Positions 7,385 to 14,851 of a DNA stretch of 25,084 bases are shown piece by piece. Location: the IMG/VR virus record IMGVR_UViG_3300042896_000337, positions 1 through 25,084 of that record; one strand, 5' to 3'. Each line of letters opens with the position of its first letter. Position 1 is the stretch's first letter. The translations under genes were made by a program, and so were the position numbers. Source of the DNA: a virus. The notes beneath the pieces were generated by a model. The model was given only the letters and a program-made list of their open reading frames with translations, ran no database searches and was not told where the DNA came from.

Positions 7385-9579
7385 TATTTATTGAGTAAAG
7401 TTAATTTTGTTTTTCCATCGGTTAATGAAATATTTGATTCCATAACCGTATATTTTGTTTCTTTGATAATTATTTCCTGACTATCTTCAAACTTTTGAAT
7501 CTGAATGTTTGGTAAAGATAAATCAATAGTATGTATTAATTTTTTACCCGACAAAGTATCTTCAATGTATCCTTTATAATCTTGAACATATAGCGTATTT
7601 TGGTCTATAAAATCACCAGTTACTATATTGAAAAGACTTGAAATATAATTTGATGCTCCTGTGAAAATTCGATTGCTCCTATAGCTAATTTTATGATAGA
7701 TACCTATACTTTTTAATTGCTTCAAATCAGTATCCACAAAAGCATAAGGTGTTGAAATTCCTACAACTTCGTTATAATAAAATATAGGAAACTCTTTTAT
7801 AATCGTATCGTAAATGTATCTTGTTTCTGTTTCGTTTAATTTAGCAGTCGTACCAAAAGGATAAAACGTATAGACGTTTGTATCGGCATTTGATAAAATT
7901 GGATTGAAAACGGGCGCAGTAAATTTAGTTTCAATCTTAAACTCACTCTTTGGTTTCCCGGTAATTGGAAATTTCAATTGCCCCCATTCCATACCGTTTG
8001 CCAAAGCAAAAGCCAAATTTTGTTGGTAACTACTTGTCGCGTGCTTCAAATCATACCCGTCATATTTTGTATTTGTTTTCTTTGTCAACTTGGATAAATC
8101 AGCATAAGGTGTTAAGTCATTTTCTTCACGAATACCATGGTGTTCAATTGTGCTTATTGTTTTTTGTGTATAATAAAATTCGTTTAAAACCCTGTCTTTG
8201 AATTTCTTATAACCAAACATTGTATAAATGCTTTTCACAAAATCAATCGTTTTCATTTCTGGCAAGCTCTCAAAAAGATTAACAGTAGTAGGCGAAGTTT
8301 GAGGCTGCACGTTGTTTAATATAAGTTTTTTCCAATTCGCATTTGACCAGTCAAAATAAATGTTTGTGAACTTCCATTCGCTCAAACTATCTGCAGAAAT
8401 AAATATAGAAATTAATGGTTTTATTAATTCACTCGGAACATTTCCACCCTCTGGAGTAAAGACATCTAATCCAATATTTAGTTTTAAAGTAGACGTTAGA
8501 CTGTCAACTCCTTCGATTGCATAATTTAATTTCTTTTTCTTTTCTCCATTTTCGAATACTTCCCACACTTCTATATTGTTTACATATGACGAGTTGGCCG
8601 GAGTTCCGTATGTTATAAATGGAATTCCAGAAATAGCAAATAATGTACTTTTTGTTTTTGCTAATTGTATGTACATACCAAAAGCTGCATCGTGTTTTGA
8701 ACCACCGCCATAACCTAAATAGTTTAATTCAAAAGCATTTATGGAAGGTTTTTGAATAATATCAAAACGCTCTTCACGAAATGCGTCATAGTCCCAAACT
8801 GATTTTTCAACTTTTGCTTTTACTTCTTTAACCGATACATTTGCAGAAACACACATTGTACATAAGTCTGTCAATTGCGTAACGTCATTTACATAAGGTG
8901 TCGGATCAATTTTAATATCGTACTTTTTATTTATTTGCTTTAAGATTTCGCTCATAAACATTGCCGGTCTTAACTCCAATGGTAATAGTACGTTTTCGCT
9001 TGTGATAGGTTTTGAAGCATCGTAATAGATATTATCAGTTGGTAATGCTTCAGGTCTGCTGTCAATTGTAACTATTCTATTAGTCGAAACCAACGGTACA
9101 AACCAACGCACACCGCCCGACCCTGTTTGAATGGATTGCAAACCGTTTTGTATGTTCTTTGTTGTCCATGATATATTACCATCTACATTTCCCAACATCG
9201 CCAAAGTGTCTTCACCTAATAATTCAGTTAAATTCTTTTGGCCATCTGAAAAACTCAACTGAAACAATGAAGGCGTCCCATTTATCCAGCTCGCATTTTC
9301 CAAAGTAATGACTCCCTCTTTGAATAACATTCCGTCAAGGTATAATTTAGCGCGTTTTTCAATTGCAGTAGGTTGTAATTGTTCAGTAAAACCAAAGTAT
9401 CCTAATAATTTAACGTTATTTGGTGACGCTTGCACTGAAAAAGAATTGGTAAATCCTTTAAATACTGCTGTAATATCTTGTGTATAAAGTGTTTTAGTGT
9501 TCAAACTAACCGATTCATTTATAAAAGTATCGATTAATCCGTATTTTCCTGCCGTGCTTTTCTCGATATACAACTCCAT
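7384..9579 (-). CDS. Large tail-tip/baseplate protein
   Basis: This 731-residue protein lies directly upstream of the tape measure gene. It is beta-rich, with many aromatic and Asn/Thr residues. Near the start is a segment with FKGFTNSFSVQASPNNVKLL, a motif I recall from tail proteins of Flavobacterium and other Bacteroidetes phages. The middle contains WDYDAFREERFDI and a Gly-rich turn LGYGGGSKHDAAFG. There is no signal peptide, and the cysteines are few. Position and size fit a distal tail, tail-tip hub or baseplate component. It follows the 387-residue gene by one base and overlaps the tape measure start by one, so all three are probably one translational unit. The exact role (hub or receptor binding) cannot be decided. 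Confidence 0.55.
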   Translation of the reverse strand: MELYIEKSTAGKYGLIDTFINESVSLNTKTLYTQDITAVFKGFTNSFSVQASPNNVKLLGYFGFTEQLQPTAIEKRAKLYLDGMLFKEGVITLENASWINGTPSLFQLSFSDGQKNLTELLGEDTLAMLGNVDGNISWTTKNIQNGLQSIQTGSGGVRWFVPLVSTNRIVTIDSRPEALPTDNIYYDASKPITSENVLLPLELRPAMFMSEILKQINKKYDIKIDPTPYVNDVTQLTDLCTMCVSANVSVKEVKAKVEKSVWDYDAFREERFDIIQKPSINAFELNYLGYGGGSKHDAAFGMYIQLAKTKSTLFAISGIPFITYGTPANSSYVNNIEVWEVFENGEKKKKLNYAIEGVDSLTSTLKLNIGLDVFTPEGGNVPSELIKPLISIFISADSLSEWKFTNIYFDWSNANWKKLILNNVQPQTSPTTVNLFESLPEMKTIDFVKSIYTMFGYKKFKDRVLNEFYYTQKTISTIEHHGIREENDLTPYADLSKLTKKTNTKYDGYDLKHATSSYQQNLAFALANGMEWGQLKFPITGKPKSEFKIETKFTAPVFNPILSNADTNVYTFYPFGTTAKLNETETRYIYDTIIKEFPIFYYNEVVGISTPYAFVDTDLKQLKSIGIYHKISYRSNRIFTGASNYISSLFNIVTGDFIDQNTLYVQDYKGYIEDTLSGKKLIHTIDLSLPNIQIQKFEDSQEIIIKETKYTVMESNISLTDGKTKLTLLNK

Positions 9580-9580
9580 A

Positions 9581-10744
9581 CTATTGGTTTTTAATTTTTG
9601 AAGCCGTTTCTTTGAATTTTAATGTATAGCTTATATCACGCTTGTCGTTAATCATTGTTTTTTTAACGAAATCAGAATCAACACACGTTACTGGGACTTG
9701 TAAATAAGTTGAATAATAGCCAACATCTCCAACGGTAATAGTATCGCTATCAACTGTTATCGTTTCATTATCAATTGTTATAATATCATTGTCAACTGTT
9801 ATCCCCACTTGCGCCGTTGTAAATTTATCACCATAAAATCTAATCAAATAAATCTTTGGCGAATAAATAAGCTCTTCTATTAATGCGTTCATACTTTCAT
9901 CTAATACTCCCGTATTTACTGTATATGTTTGAAATACCTCTTCAATACTTGTATTTTTAAAATGCGTGCTTGATACATTTATCATTGTGCTATCTCGAAA
10001 CACTTTTGCACTTTCTTGTCGTTTGGTTTCTGTATTTATGACAATCTTGCCAATAGTAGTTAGGTATTGAAACAATCCTTGTTGATCTAAGTAAATAAAC
10101 AATAACGGTTCTTTTACGCAAATTGTTTCGGATGGGATTAATTGAGTAGTAATAATGAAATTATTGCTAGTGCGATTAATACCAAAAGCGAAGGATTGGG
10201 TGGCGTAGTACGGTATAAGGTCTGCATATTTTTTTATCGGTGTTTCAACTATATTAAATCCATTTGAATTACCAACATACGAGCCATAAAACGGAGCTTC
10301 TTCCGTTCCCCATCTTTTACCTAATGTAGCTACTTTGTCAGTCACATCGATAGCTGCAACGCTTGTTGTTTCGTCATACGCATAGTAAGAGTATCGATAA
10401 AACAAACACATCCCTTGAACGTATGGCAAACTAGTATTGTGATATAGTAATACTGGAAAATCTACATTGTTTAAATTTTCTTTTCTTACTAAATCATTTT
10501 TTAATCTATCTTGAATTTCAAAAGAAACATACTTATCGTCATTTGAAATTCTCGCTTTGTCTAATGGGTGTATAGTAACATTTACCTCTTCTAACGCGTC
10601 ATTAATATCGAACGTAGTTAATTGCAGTCTAATTCGAGTATTGATATTACTAGGCACGTATGCAGGAAAATCAGTAAGTAAGTCAATCCTTATGGTGACT
10701 GGCGAATTACAAAATGCAACTTGTGAAATATCTGTTATATTCAT
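9581..10744 (-). CDS. Tail protein of unknown role with a heptapeptide repeat
   Basis: This 387-residue beta-rich protein is coded between tail-completion-type genes and the large tail-tip gene, so it is probably a tail or baseplate component. Near its C-terminus it has a run of seven-residue repeats of form [VI]D[NS][DE]xIT, three copies in a row, encoded by 21-base DNA repeats (9731-9804). The repeats alternate hydrophobic and acidic residues and could form a beta solenoid edge or a calcium-binding strand set; this is inference. The start overlaps the previous gene by four bases (ATGA). No known domain could be named. Confidence 0.55.
   Translation of the reverse strand: MNITDISQVAFCNSPVTIRIDLLTDFPAYVPSNINTRIRLQLTTFDINDALEEVNVTIHPLDKARISNDDKYVSFEIQDRLKNDLVRKENLNNVDFPVLLYHNTSLPYVQGMCLFYRYSYYAYDETTSVAAIDVTDKVATLGKRWGTEEAPFYGSYVGNSNGFNIVETPIKKYADLIPYYATQSFAFGINRTSNNFIITTQLIPSETICVKEPLLFIYLDQQGLFQYLTTIGKIVINTETKRQESAKVFRDSTMINVSSTHFKNTSIEEVFQTYTVNTGVLDESMNALIEELIYSPKIYLIRFYGDKFTTAQVGITVDNDIITIDNETITVDSDTITVGDVGYYSTYLQVPVTCVDSDFVKKTMINDKRDISYTLKFKETASKIKNQ
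9731..9804 (-). repeat. 21-bp in-frame tandem repeat, 3.5 copies
   Basis: Units at 9731-9751, 9752-9772 and 9773-9793, plus a partial one at 9794-9804, share the pattern AAYKGTWATnnTnTCnnTnTC on the plus strand. As the period is 21 bases, gain or loss of a unit changes the protein by seven residues without breaking the frame. The copies differ at several positions, so they are not a very recent duplication. Confidence 0.75.
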
Positions 10745-11121
10745 TTTCCTACTATATTTTTAATTAAACTTTTTGAAATTGTATTAACCGTTTCTGGTAT
10801 ATGTTTCGCTATACTCGTTGCCATTGGATTGTCCCATAATTCACTCGTCGCGCTTAACGGTGGATTCCAAGGAGTTGAGCCTAATTCTTTAGGCTTTTGG
10901 TACTTACCATAATACAATTGACTCATTGTCAATCTCCTTCCTTTTGCATAAGGTAAAATTGAATCCCGTAATGAACCTCCCTCATTTATTTGATTGCCTT
11001 CACTATCGAATGTATCTTTTGATACTCTAACTACCAATCTAGTTTCGTTTTTCACAATATCGCCCATTATTTTTAATTCGGCTTCAATTATCTTTGCGGG
11101 TGTCCTTTTCTCTTTCGTCAT
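10741..11121 (-). CDS. Tail-completion-type protein, possibly HK97 gp10-like
   Basis: This 126-residue basic protein overlaps both neighbours: 38 bases with the upstream gene and 4 (ATGA) with the downstream one. It contains GGSLRDSILPYAKG followed by LYYGKYQKPKEL, a pattern like the 'DTGxLRxSI...YxxYxExG' core of HK97 gp10/tail-completion proteins that act at the head-tail joint or tail terminus. The C-terminal half has an amphipathic helix (IPETVNTISKSLIKNI). The upstream gene product has a related layout, so the two may be an old duplication. The identification is by pattern and position only. Confidence 0.45.
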   Translation of the reverse strand: MTKEKRTPAKIIEAELKIMGDIVKNETRLVVRVSKDTFDSEGNQINEGGSLRDSILPYAKGRRLTMSQLYYGKYQKPKELGSTPWNPPLSATSELWDNPMATSIAKHIPETVNTISKSLIKNIVGK

Positions 11122-11497
11122 CTTTTTTTCTTTTAGCTCTTATTGCTGCGGCCAAAGCATCGGCATTCGACTCTCTTTTCTTTTGACGTTCATAAGTCGC
11201 AACACGCCCGCTTGTTGCTTTATTAACTCCTTCGACTATATCTCCCTCTTCGTCTAATCTTTCAATCTTGTATGGAACATTTCCCATCATAGCACGCGCA
11301 TTTTCTTCAAGTGTTGAGTTTTTACGTCCATTTGTTTCTGGATATGCCCCGTAATAATATTCACGAAAAACAATAACACCTCGTTGAACTTTTTTATTAA
11401 TCGAGTCTTTTAAACGCCCCGTATCAACTCTCGCCTCATTTCGTGATTTGGCTACTACTCGCTCAGCTAATTGGCTTTCTTCGGCTGTTACTGACAT
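11084..11497 (-). CDS. HK97 gp10-like tail completion protein (probable)
   Basis: This 137-residue protein contains NEARVDTGRLKDSI (about residues 20-33), then REYYYGAYPETNGRK, matching the gp10-like signature 'DTGxLxxSI' followed by an aromatic-rich 'Y.xYxExG' segment. The C-terminus is highly charged and lysine-rich. In tailed phages such proteins are made from a small gene between head-completion and tail genes and help finish or close the tail. It overlaps the upstream gene by 10 bases and the downstream one by 38 bases, so the group is a tightly coupled tail-completion block. Confidence is moderate because the motif is short. Confidence 0.6.
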   Translation of the reverse strand: MSVTAEESQLAERVVAKSRNEARVDTGRLKDSINKKVQRGVIVFREYYYGAYPETNGRKNSTLEENARAMMGNVPYKIERLDEEGDIVEGVNKATSGRVATYERQKKRESNADALAAAIRAKRKKDDEREKDTRKDN

Positions 11498-11943
11498 CCT
11501 GATCCTTCGTTTGAAATCGACAAAACTATATCGAACTCGTGACCACTTAATCCATTTAGATTTTCATTTTTAATCGGTATCACATCGGTAACGCTCGATA
11601 TTTCAATATTATAATCGTTATACTGACGAAACGAATTAATAAATGATTGTGCAATATTAAATGTTTCATTCCATATATCGGACTGGTTCGTATCTTGTTG
11701 TAACTTTGAATCGGTGCTTTTAATGTAAACATCATTTTGATCTAAAACTTTTATGTGATACGAAAATAAAAGTACATCATCTTGGATAGTTGAACTTTGA
11801 TAATCGCAATTAACAACCGGGTAAATAGTTTCTTTGTTGGTGTCAATTAAGTCATCTGACAAAGTTGTGATAGTGTTCACAAGTGCGTTACTATCAAACT
11901 TCGATATAATATAATCCTTTACTTTTTGTAGTTCGTTTGCCAT
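11488..11943 (-). CDS. Possible tail terminator/minor tail protein
   Basis: This 151-residue alpha/beta protein begins with an amphipathic helix (ELQKVKDYIISKFDSNALV) and continues with strands (IYPVVNCDYQSSTI, LLFSYHIKVLDQNDV) and a long helix (WNETFNIAQSFINSFRQYND). The order helix-strands-helix-strands is that of tail terminator proteins of the gpU type, and the place beside a gp10-like protein agrees. There are no catalytic motifs. It is separated from the next upstream gene by 17 bases, which contain only an A/T-rich leader. A fold comparison would be needed for certainty, so this is a contextual call. Confidence 0.45.
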   Translation of the reverse strand: MANELQKVKDYIISKFDSNALVNTITTLSDDLIDTNKETIYPVVNCDYQSSTIQDDVLLFSYHIKVLDQNDVYIKSTDSKLQQDTNQSDIWNETFNIAQSFINSFRQYNDYNIEISSVTDVIPIKNENLNGLSGHEFDIVLSISNEGSGCQ

Positions 11944-11960
11944 AGCACAAATATAATCAA

Positions 11961-12518
11961 TTAATCAATTGTTTCTACACTTCTTTTTCGTAATAGATAC
12001 TCACCAAGTGACAAATAATTTTTCAATACCATTTGATTAATCTCATCAAATTTCATTGCATCGCCTTTGGATAGTAAGTAGGTAATCTCGGCATACGATC
12101 CATAATCCTTTTGAAACTCATCGCGTAACTGTTTACCTATCGAGTGCTTCCCAATCTTGCCAATAGTTGGCGGGTTGTAAATCCATTCATATTTTTCTTT
12201 GAAGTGAGAAACACTAGAAAGGAAATCGTTTTTAACACGCATTGCAAAAGTCACATCGATGTTTTTTACTTTACGACCCGACAAATGATTGTACAAAGAA
12301 ACTAAATCCGATTTCGATAAATATAAATCAGCAATAATGAAATATTCAGCGGGTAACTCTTCAAAGTTTAAATTCAATTTTACCTTACCATCGTATGGCT
12401 TTGATATCAAATAATTGAACTCATCTATACAAATGTTCCAATCTCTTTTATCAGTTGGGTAAAACGTTTTGAGTATTGTTAATATCGAATCTTCATCATT
12501 CAGTTGCTCCTGACTCAT
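11961..12518 (-). CDS. Conserved-looking late protein, unknown function
   Basis: I choose the ATG at 12516-12518 (MSQEQLNDEDSILTILK), giving 185 residues. An upstream ATG in the same frame at 12623 would add 35 residues, but these overlap almost all of the preceding 62-residue gene in another frame. That extension is rich in Trp, Lys and Arg, like shadow coding. The chosen start overlaps the upstream gene by 23 bases. The protein is alpha/beta, rich in charged residues, with ILKTFYPTDKRDWNICIDEF and a C-terminal helical part. The frame offset to the upstream gene is +1; no convincing slippery site is present. Its place after the terminase does not suggest a function. Confidence 0.6.
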   Translation of the reverse strand: MSQEQLNDEDSILTILKTFYPTDKRDWNICIDEFNYLISKPYDGKVKLNLNFEELPAEYFIIADLYLSKSDLVSLYNHLSGRKVKNIDVTFAMRVKNDFLSSVSHFKEKYEWIYNPPTIGKIGKHSIGKQLRDEFQKDYGSYAEITYLLSKGDAMKFDEINQMVLKNYLSLGEYLLRKRSVETID

Positions 12519-12684
12519 CGACACGAACTTTTCGTAATCGATTTGTTTTTTCTGCTTCACAAGGCGCGCACGGAACATCTGAATCCATTTCATTGTACAT
12601 TTTTTTAATTGCCAGTTGCTCATCTGTTAACTGTTCATTTGGTAGTTCCACGTATGGAAATCTACTTTTAAATAATTCTTTCAT
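12496..12684 (-). CDS. 62-residue late protein with a CxxC motif
   Basis: This small gene lies 11 bases after the large terminase stop and overlaps the next gene start by 23 bases. The protein is acidic and then basic: MKELFKSRFPYVELPNEQ at the start, a helical middle, then CAPC at about residues 39-42 and a charged end with KTNRLRKVRVDESG. CxxC suggests a redox pair or metal site, but two cysteines alone are weak evidence. Codon choice and charge pattern look like real coding, and the position is that of a packaging or head-tail accessory gene. No family is recognised. Confidence 0.55.
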   Translation of the reverse strand: MKELFKSRFPYVELPNEQLTDEQLAIKKMYNEMDSDVPCAPCEAEKTNRLRKVRVDESGATE

Positions 12685-12695
12685 ATTTTTTAGTT

Positions 12696-13898
12696 TTAAT
12701 CTAATCCACTCACAAAAATCTGTTCAACAACCGCATAAGTTCCTGCATCTAATATGTGATCTAATCCACTTGTTTTATCTGGCAAACCATTTTTATAAAC
12801 TTGTTGGCCTAATGCATCGGAATAGTTCGGGCATTTTGCCAAATTTACAAAATATTTTCCATCTTCAAAAGATTTATTTACACCTCGAACTCTATTTAAT
12901 ATTTCAGGGTTTTTCCTTCTAATGTTTACATTAAAATTCCATTGGTCATCTAAAATAATATCGTAGTCCGAAAGTCCTGCCGTGTTTCTATTCTTACAAG
13001 ATGCATCGGGATTTATTTCGATTGCATTATTTGGGTAACGCTCTCGGATTAGTTGGCATAGTTCAGACGTATTATAAATTTTTACAAACTCATCAACTGC
13101 GTGCATCGTGCCATTTTCAATAATGTGTACTATTGCGTGCATATTCTGAACGTTGAAATCCATCCCAATATATAAATCTTGTCCTAATTGCGCTATTTTA
13201 TCGGTATCGTTTTTAATTCTGTCGTATGACTTATAAACACTTCCAGAAGTAAGGTTGCAAAACTCGCCATTAATGTATGCGGTAAGTTCTTCCAATGTGT
13301 ACTCAGACTTCAAAGTGTCAATATAGTCATCTGGCAAAAAAGGGTTATCTATTGTTTTTGCTTTAATCAAATACTTATTTTCGTTCGCTTCTTTTACCGC
13401 GAAATTATAAAGGAAATTGAAGCCTTCTGGTGTAGACACTAGGTCTATTGCCCCTGTTTTTCCCTTCTTGTTTTTTTTTCTATTCCTTCCTAAAATTTTT
13501 TTGAAAACCGCAGCAGCTTTTGTTTTTGACAAAGTGTCAATTTCATCTATAACCGAATAAAATGTTTCATAGCCAACTATAGTTTTCGGGTCACTTAAGT
13601 TTTTTAAAATTATCAAACCGTACTTTGTTGAAAATCTTTTTTTTTGCTCATTATACTTAAATTTAATTTTATTTTCTTCTAAAAACTCTTCAATTCTAGG
13701 CACTGCAATTTCAAATATCAAAGGGTAATTTGGTAAATAATATGCGACACTTCTTCTTGATTGTATGTGTTTTACTACCAATTTAGAAACCGCAGCCTCT
13801 GTTTTTCCAGATCCAAAACCAGCTACCAAAACAGTGTGTTTAAATTCGGACAATAAAAAATCCTCTTGGTGTGGCAATAAGCTAAGATTTAATTCCAA
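12696..13898 (-). CDS. terL: Terminase large subunit
   Basis: This 400-residue protein has the ATPase-nuclease layout of terminase large subunits, the motor that packages DNA into the prohead. Visible motifs are Walker A GFGSGKT (27-33), Walker B VIDEID (116-121), a coupling Ser-Thr at LVSTPEG (153-159), and nuclease-domain acidic residues in YIGMDFN (Asp247), INPDAS (Asp298) and LDHILDAG (Asp380, Asp384). The length is normal to slightly short. It overlaps the putative small terminase by 17 bases, the usual coupled pair. Packaging strategy (cos or pac) cannot be read from the sequence. Confidence 0.92.
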   Translation of the reverse strand: MELNLSLLPHQEDFLLSEFKHTVLVAGFGSGKTEAAVSKLVVKHIQSRRSVAYYLPNYPLIFEIAVPRIEEFLEENKIKFKYNEQKKRFSTKYGLIILKNLSDPKTIVGYETFYSVIDEIDTLSKTKAAAVFKKILGRNRKKNKKGKTGAIDLVSTPEGFNFLYNFAVKEANENKYLIKAKTIDNPFLPDDYIDTLKSEYTLEELTAYINGEFCNLTSGSVYKSYDRIKNDTDKIAQLGQDLYIGMDFNVQNMHAIVHIIENGTMHAVDEFVKIYNTSELCQLIRERYPNNAIEINPDASCKNRNTAGLSDYDIILDDQWNFNVNIRRKNPEILNRVRGVNKSFEDGKYFVNLAKCPNYSDALGQQVYKNGLPDKTSGLDHILDAGTYAVVEQIFVSGLD

Positions 13899-14355
13899 TT
13901 CGAGTGATTTTAATTTCAGTTATCTCTTCGTCTTTTCCTTCTTCGTCTTCAATAAAATAAGACCCATCCATTTTATTTAATTCTGCAATAGCTTGGATAG
14001 GATTGAAAATGTGCGCTTTTTGAATACCGTCTTTTGTACCTATCTCTTTCCAAGTGGTTAACTTCCCGGTTGCAATATCGCTTAAAATCTTTTGCCTTTC
14101 GAGTTTAGACAATATACCCATCTTTGCAGCCTCGCCTAACGCTTCAATTTCTTTTGCTTCAATTATCGGAGTTGCTTTTAATAAAAATTCTTTATATAAA
14201 ATTTCAGCAGCATCGAAGTAATTATAGAAAGATTTTTGCGAATTATTGTAATTTTCTGAAAGTTTTTGCAAAATAGAGGCTTTACTAATTCCTTTCTTTA
14301 AGTCCGAAAGTATTAATTTAATTGCCGTTTCCTTGTCTATTTTTTTAAGTGCCAT
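13882..14355 (-). CDS. terS: Probable terminase small subunit
   Basis: I place the start at the ATG at 14353-14355 (MALKKIDKETAIKLILSD), giving 157 residues. An ATG 42 bases further upstream lies inside the terminator hairpin and would code a non-conserved-looking leader. The protein is basic and helical at the N-terminus, with a helix-turn-helix-like stretch KKGISKASILQKLSENY followed by SQKSFYNYFDAAE. It then has a helical oligomerisation-type middle and an acidic C-terminus (DEEGKDEEITEI). Small terminases bind the packaging site and recruit the large subunit. The assignment comes from the position directly before terL with overlap, plus the HTH. Confidence 0.7.
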   Translation of the reverse strand: MALKKIDKETAIKLILSDLKKGISKASILQKLSENYNNSQKSFYNYFDAAEILYKEFLLKATPIIEAKEIEALGEAAKMGILSKLERQKILSDIATGKLTTWKEIGTKDGIQKAHIFNPIQAIAELNKMDGSYFIEDEEGKDEEITEIKITRIGIKS

Positions 14356-14359
14356 GAAA

Positions 14360-14367
14360 CAAAGATA
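14360..14367 (-). promoter_or_regulatory. Possible -7 box of a late promoter (TATCTTTG)
   Basis: The minus strand reads TATCTTTG four bases before the small terminase ATG, matching the Bacteroidetes -7 consensus TAnnTTTG. No TTG lies at the usual 17 to 23 bases upstream; the nearest is 27 bases away, in the loop of the terminator. If used, the transcript would be almost leaderless, or the box works with a phage-encoded activator. It sits just after the terminator that ends early transcription, where a late promoter would be expected. Confidence 0.3.
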
Positions 14368-14374
14368 CAAAAAA

Positions 14375-14407
14375 ACCGCTTCATCCACTAACCACAAATG
14401 AAGCGGT
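14375..14407 (-). terminator. Rho-independent terminator between early and late genes
   Basis: Arms at 14375-14384 and 14398-14407 form a perfect 10-base-pair GC-containing stem with a 13-base loop. On the minus strand it is followed directly by seven T residues. It follows the 45-residue gene and precedes the terminase genes, so it insulates the late operon from early transcription. Confidence 0.85.
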
Positions 14408-14415
14408 AAAAATTA

Positions 14416-14553
14416 TTAGTAATTATGAATAACAAATGTAGTGATAAATTTATGCTTTTCCAAAACTAATTCTTTATATCTATCACTTCCTTTTTCTTGT
14501 ATATTGATTATGGTATTAAACCAGTCTATTATTTCGGTAAATTTAGTTTTCAT
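14416..14553 (-). CDS. 45-residue protein at the end of the early operon
   Basis: An ATG at 14551-14553 opens a 45-codon frame ending in TAA, with an A/T-rich upstream leader like those of neighbouring genes (CAAACAAATAAAATT before the ATG). The peptide starts MKTKFTEIIDWFNTIINIQE and has an amphipathic helical pattern; there is no signal peptide. It fills the otherwise empty 180-base gap between the VRR-NUC gene and the terminator, and the terminator begins 9 bases after its stop. This supports a real gene, function unknown. Confidence 0.6.
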   Translation of the reverse strand: MKTKFTEIIDWFNTIINIQEKGSDRYKELVLEKHKFITTFVIHNY

Positions 14554-14578
14554 AATTTTATTTGTTTGAATTGTTAAT

Positions 14579-14851
14579 TTAAATAGTTAAGTTTTCTGGA
14601 TATATAATTCCGTCAATATTGTGAAGACAAAAAGCAATTTTACCTAATTTATTTATTTCATCTATTCGTAATTTTTGCAACTCTTTCAAAGCGTCTTTTC
14701 CTTCTTTACACTCAATCCAAATATCGATTTCATTTTCCTTCATACATAAAATATCAGGATAACCATTATCTGAAAGTCTAATTATTTTTAATACCGTCCA
14801 TCCGTTAGACTCGTAATTTTTAATCGTTTTAGTTTGAAAATTTGACGCCAT
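14579..14851 (-). CDS. VRR-NUC domain nuclease
   Basis: This 90-residue protein is a minimal VRR-NUC (PD-(D/E)XK) nuclease. The visible core is GYPD at 30-33 (Asp33), then IWIECKEG with Glu47 and Lys49, and LKELQKLR with Gln59. These match the family pattern GxPDxxx...ExKxxxxxxxxxQ. VRR-NUC proteins of phages are usually coded beside an SF2 helicase, and the group is thought to process branched or flap DNA during replication or repair; the exact substrate is unknown. The start overlaps the helicase gene by 23 bases. Length is normal for the stand-alone phage form. Confidence 0.85.
   Translation of the reverse strand: MASNFQTKTIKNYESNGWTVLKIIRLSDNGYPDILCMKENEIDIWIECKEGKDALKELQKLRIDEINKLGKIAFCLHNIDGIIYPENLTI

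Noticed and set aside
12496-12560. Programmed frameshift between the 62-residue and 185-residue genes, as in tail assembly chaperones
   Set aside because: An A-run is present (GAAAAAACA), but the codon phase is wrong for a -1 slippery heptamer, the needed shift is +1, and the pair is not beside the tape measure gene.
12519-12623. 35-residue upstream extension of the 185-residue late protein
   Set aside because: It overlaps almost the whole 62-residue gene in another frame and has shadow-like composition; the ATG at 12518 with a 23-base overlap is more usual.
14356-14397. Longer start for the small terminase
   Set aside because: The extra codons lie in the terminator hairpin and its T-run and give a hydrophobic leader without family pattern; MALKK at 14355 is the better start.
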